Shown in pieces: positions 63,285 through 64,000 of a stretch of 64,000 nt of DNA. The DNA is taken from contig NZ_CP036274.1 in NCBI RefSeq assembly GCF_007747655.1, positions 124,001 through 188,000 of the forward strand, given 5' to 3'. Position 1 is the stretch's first letter. Every line of letters begins with the position of its first letter. This stretch comes from Anatilimnocola aggregata. GTDB taxonomy: Bacteria > Planctomycetota > Planctomycetia > Pirellulales > Pirellulaceae. The translations under genes and the position numbers were made by a program. A model generated the notes under the pieces. That model saw only the letters and a list, made by a program, of their open reading frames with translations, was not told the DNA's origin and made no database searches.

Positions 63285-64000
63285 ATGCGGTGGAAGAATT
63301 TTTTGCAATGCTTAGCCTGCTGGTTCGCCGCTCTCTGCGCGCTGCCGGTCTTCGCCCAGGAAGAAGAAGGTGAAGAAGAGCCCTATTTGCCCGGGCTGAT
63401 CGCCGAACATGGTGACAACCAAGTGAAGTTCAGGAAGCTGGAACCCACCGTCAACCGCGGCGCAAGGGTAGCCGATGAGCGACTGGATTCCGCTGGCCAC
63501 ACGCAGCACAACAGCGTGTGGCGCGGTGTGCTGCTAGTACCTGAAGATGGCCAGTACACCTTTTACTTACACACGGCGGGACGCGGCACTCATCTGGTGC
63601 TGGACGGCAAGCCGATTATCGACACTGGCAAAAATCTTGTTTCGCAAGGTTGGCTGGAATCCCCCCCGCAAAAGCTTTCGTATGGCGCAGTGCCGATCGA
63701 GATTTACTTCGCTCCGCACAACTCGGGCGAGAGCATTTCGCTCCACTGGTCCAGCGAGCGCTTTGCGCTCGAACCCATTCCAGCCCGCAATCTAGCTCAT
63801 GATCGCAGGCTGACGTTGCGGGTCGATTTCGAACGGGGCGCTGTCCTCACGCGGGCGCTCCGCTGCGAAGCGTGCCATTCCGGCGAGGCAGCTGCGAAGA
63901 CTTCACCGGTTCCCGCCCCAGCCCTCGATCAATTGGCTGGCAACTTGCAGCGACCTTGGCTGGTGAACTGGTTGATGGCGAAACACGCGGTGCCTGCTTC
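63285..64000 (+). CDS. Secreted PA14-like/cytochrome c protein, 3' end cut by window
   Basis: The frame from ATG 63285 is open to the window end (239 codons). It starts with a signal peptide (FLQCLACWFAALCALPVFA). Residues 38-165 look like a PA14 domain (VWRGVLLVPEDGQYTFYLHT, then HLVLDGKPIIDTGKN; ISLHWSSERFALEPIP), a carbohydrate-binding module. A c-type heme motif C194-EAC-H198 follows in LRCEACHSGEAAAK, and the start of a cytochrome c domain is present. Such fusions are typical planctomycete surface proteins and may continue for many hundreds of residues beyond the window. Confidence 0.8.
   Translation, partial: MRWKNFLQCLACWFAALCALPVFAQEEEGEEEPYLPGLIAEHGDNQVKFRKLEPTVNRGARVADERLDSAGHTQHNSVWRGVLLVPEDGQYTFYLHTAGRGTHLVLDGKPIIDTGKNLVSQGWLESPPQKLSYGAVPIEIYFAPHNSGESISLHWSSERFALEPIPARNLAHDRRLTLRVDFERGAVLTRALRCEACHSGEAAAKTSPVPAPALDQLAGNLQRPWLVNWLMAKHAVPA

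Overview
The window reads as a chromosomal segment of a planctomycete (phylum Planctomycetota; a Pirellulales-like lineage is likely but not proven). The evidence is the density of families that are almost confined to Planctomycetes and Verrucomicrobia: five proteins with PSCyt1/DUF1587/DUF1592/DUF1588/DUF1585 domains, each followed by a DUF1552 (HXXSHH) protein, two DUF1549/DUF1553 (PSD1) proteins, three DUF1501 proteins, SUMF1 fusions, secreted WD40 and PQQ propellers, a TIGR03067-like protein and two DUF1080 proteins. Most products have Sec or Tat signal peptides. No rRNA, tRNA or CRISPR array was seen.

Layout. 1-0.7 kb: end of a HEAT-repeat protein. 0.9-6.9 kb: a secreted hydrolase and SUMF1 cluster in which one SGNH-like domain occurs three times (fused to SUMF1, alone, and as a decayed fragment). 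7.0-17.9 kb: a HutC-type GntR repressor facing an LRR protein and two DUF1592-DUF1552 pairs plus an Asp-box propeller; the shared gap holds a good sigma70-like promoter with a palindrome in its spacer. 18.0-22.9 kb: a Cys-type sulfatase, a small membrane protein, and a translationally coupled sugar isomerase/Gfo-Idh-MocA oxidoreductase pair. 23.2-52.8 kb: a long single-strand series opened by an ECF sigma factor and a FecR-WD40 membrane anti-sigma/sensor, followed by DUF1501, WD40, PSD1, pseudo-caspase/SUMF1, and three more DUF1592-DUF1552 units with PQQ, TIGR03067-like, PSD1, DUF1501 and WD40 companions. 53.1-59.5 kb: an accessory region with a truncated ECF sigma gene abutting a transposase remnant, a five-gene block with no recognisable function (54.1-58.3 kb), a truncated AbrB antitoxin next to transposon-end-like repeats, and an antitoxin followed by a broken Doc toxin. 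59.6-64 kb: DUF1080 and Gfo/Idh/MocA genes that fit 3-keto-glycoside metabolism, a bidirectional terminator, a second DUF1080 gene on the minus strand and a PA14-cytochrome c protein cut by the window end.

How the genes may work together (inference). The heme-binding DUF1592/PSD1 proteins, with their Tat-exported DUF1552/DUF1501 partners, look like a periplasmic or surface redox apparatus for complex substrates. The sulfatase, Gfo/Idh oxidoreductases, isomerase and DUF1080 proteins would remove sulfate and process oxidised glycosides. The ECF/FecR-WD40 pair and the GntR repressor are likely controllers of two separate blocks. The most distinctive items are the pseudo-caspase/SUMF1 fusion, the FecR-WD40 anti-sigma sensor at the head of the DUF array, and the unknown five-gene block at 54-58 kb.
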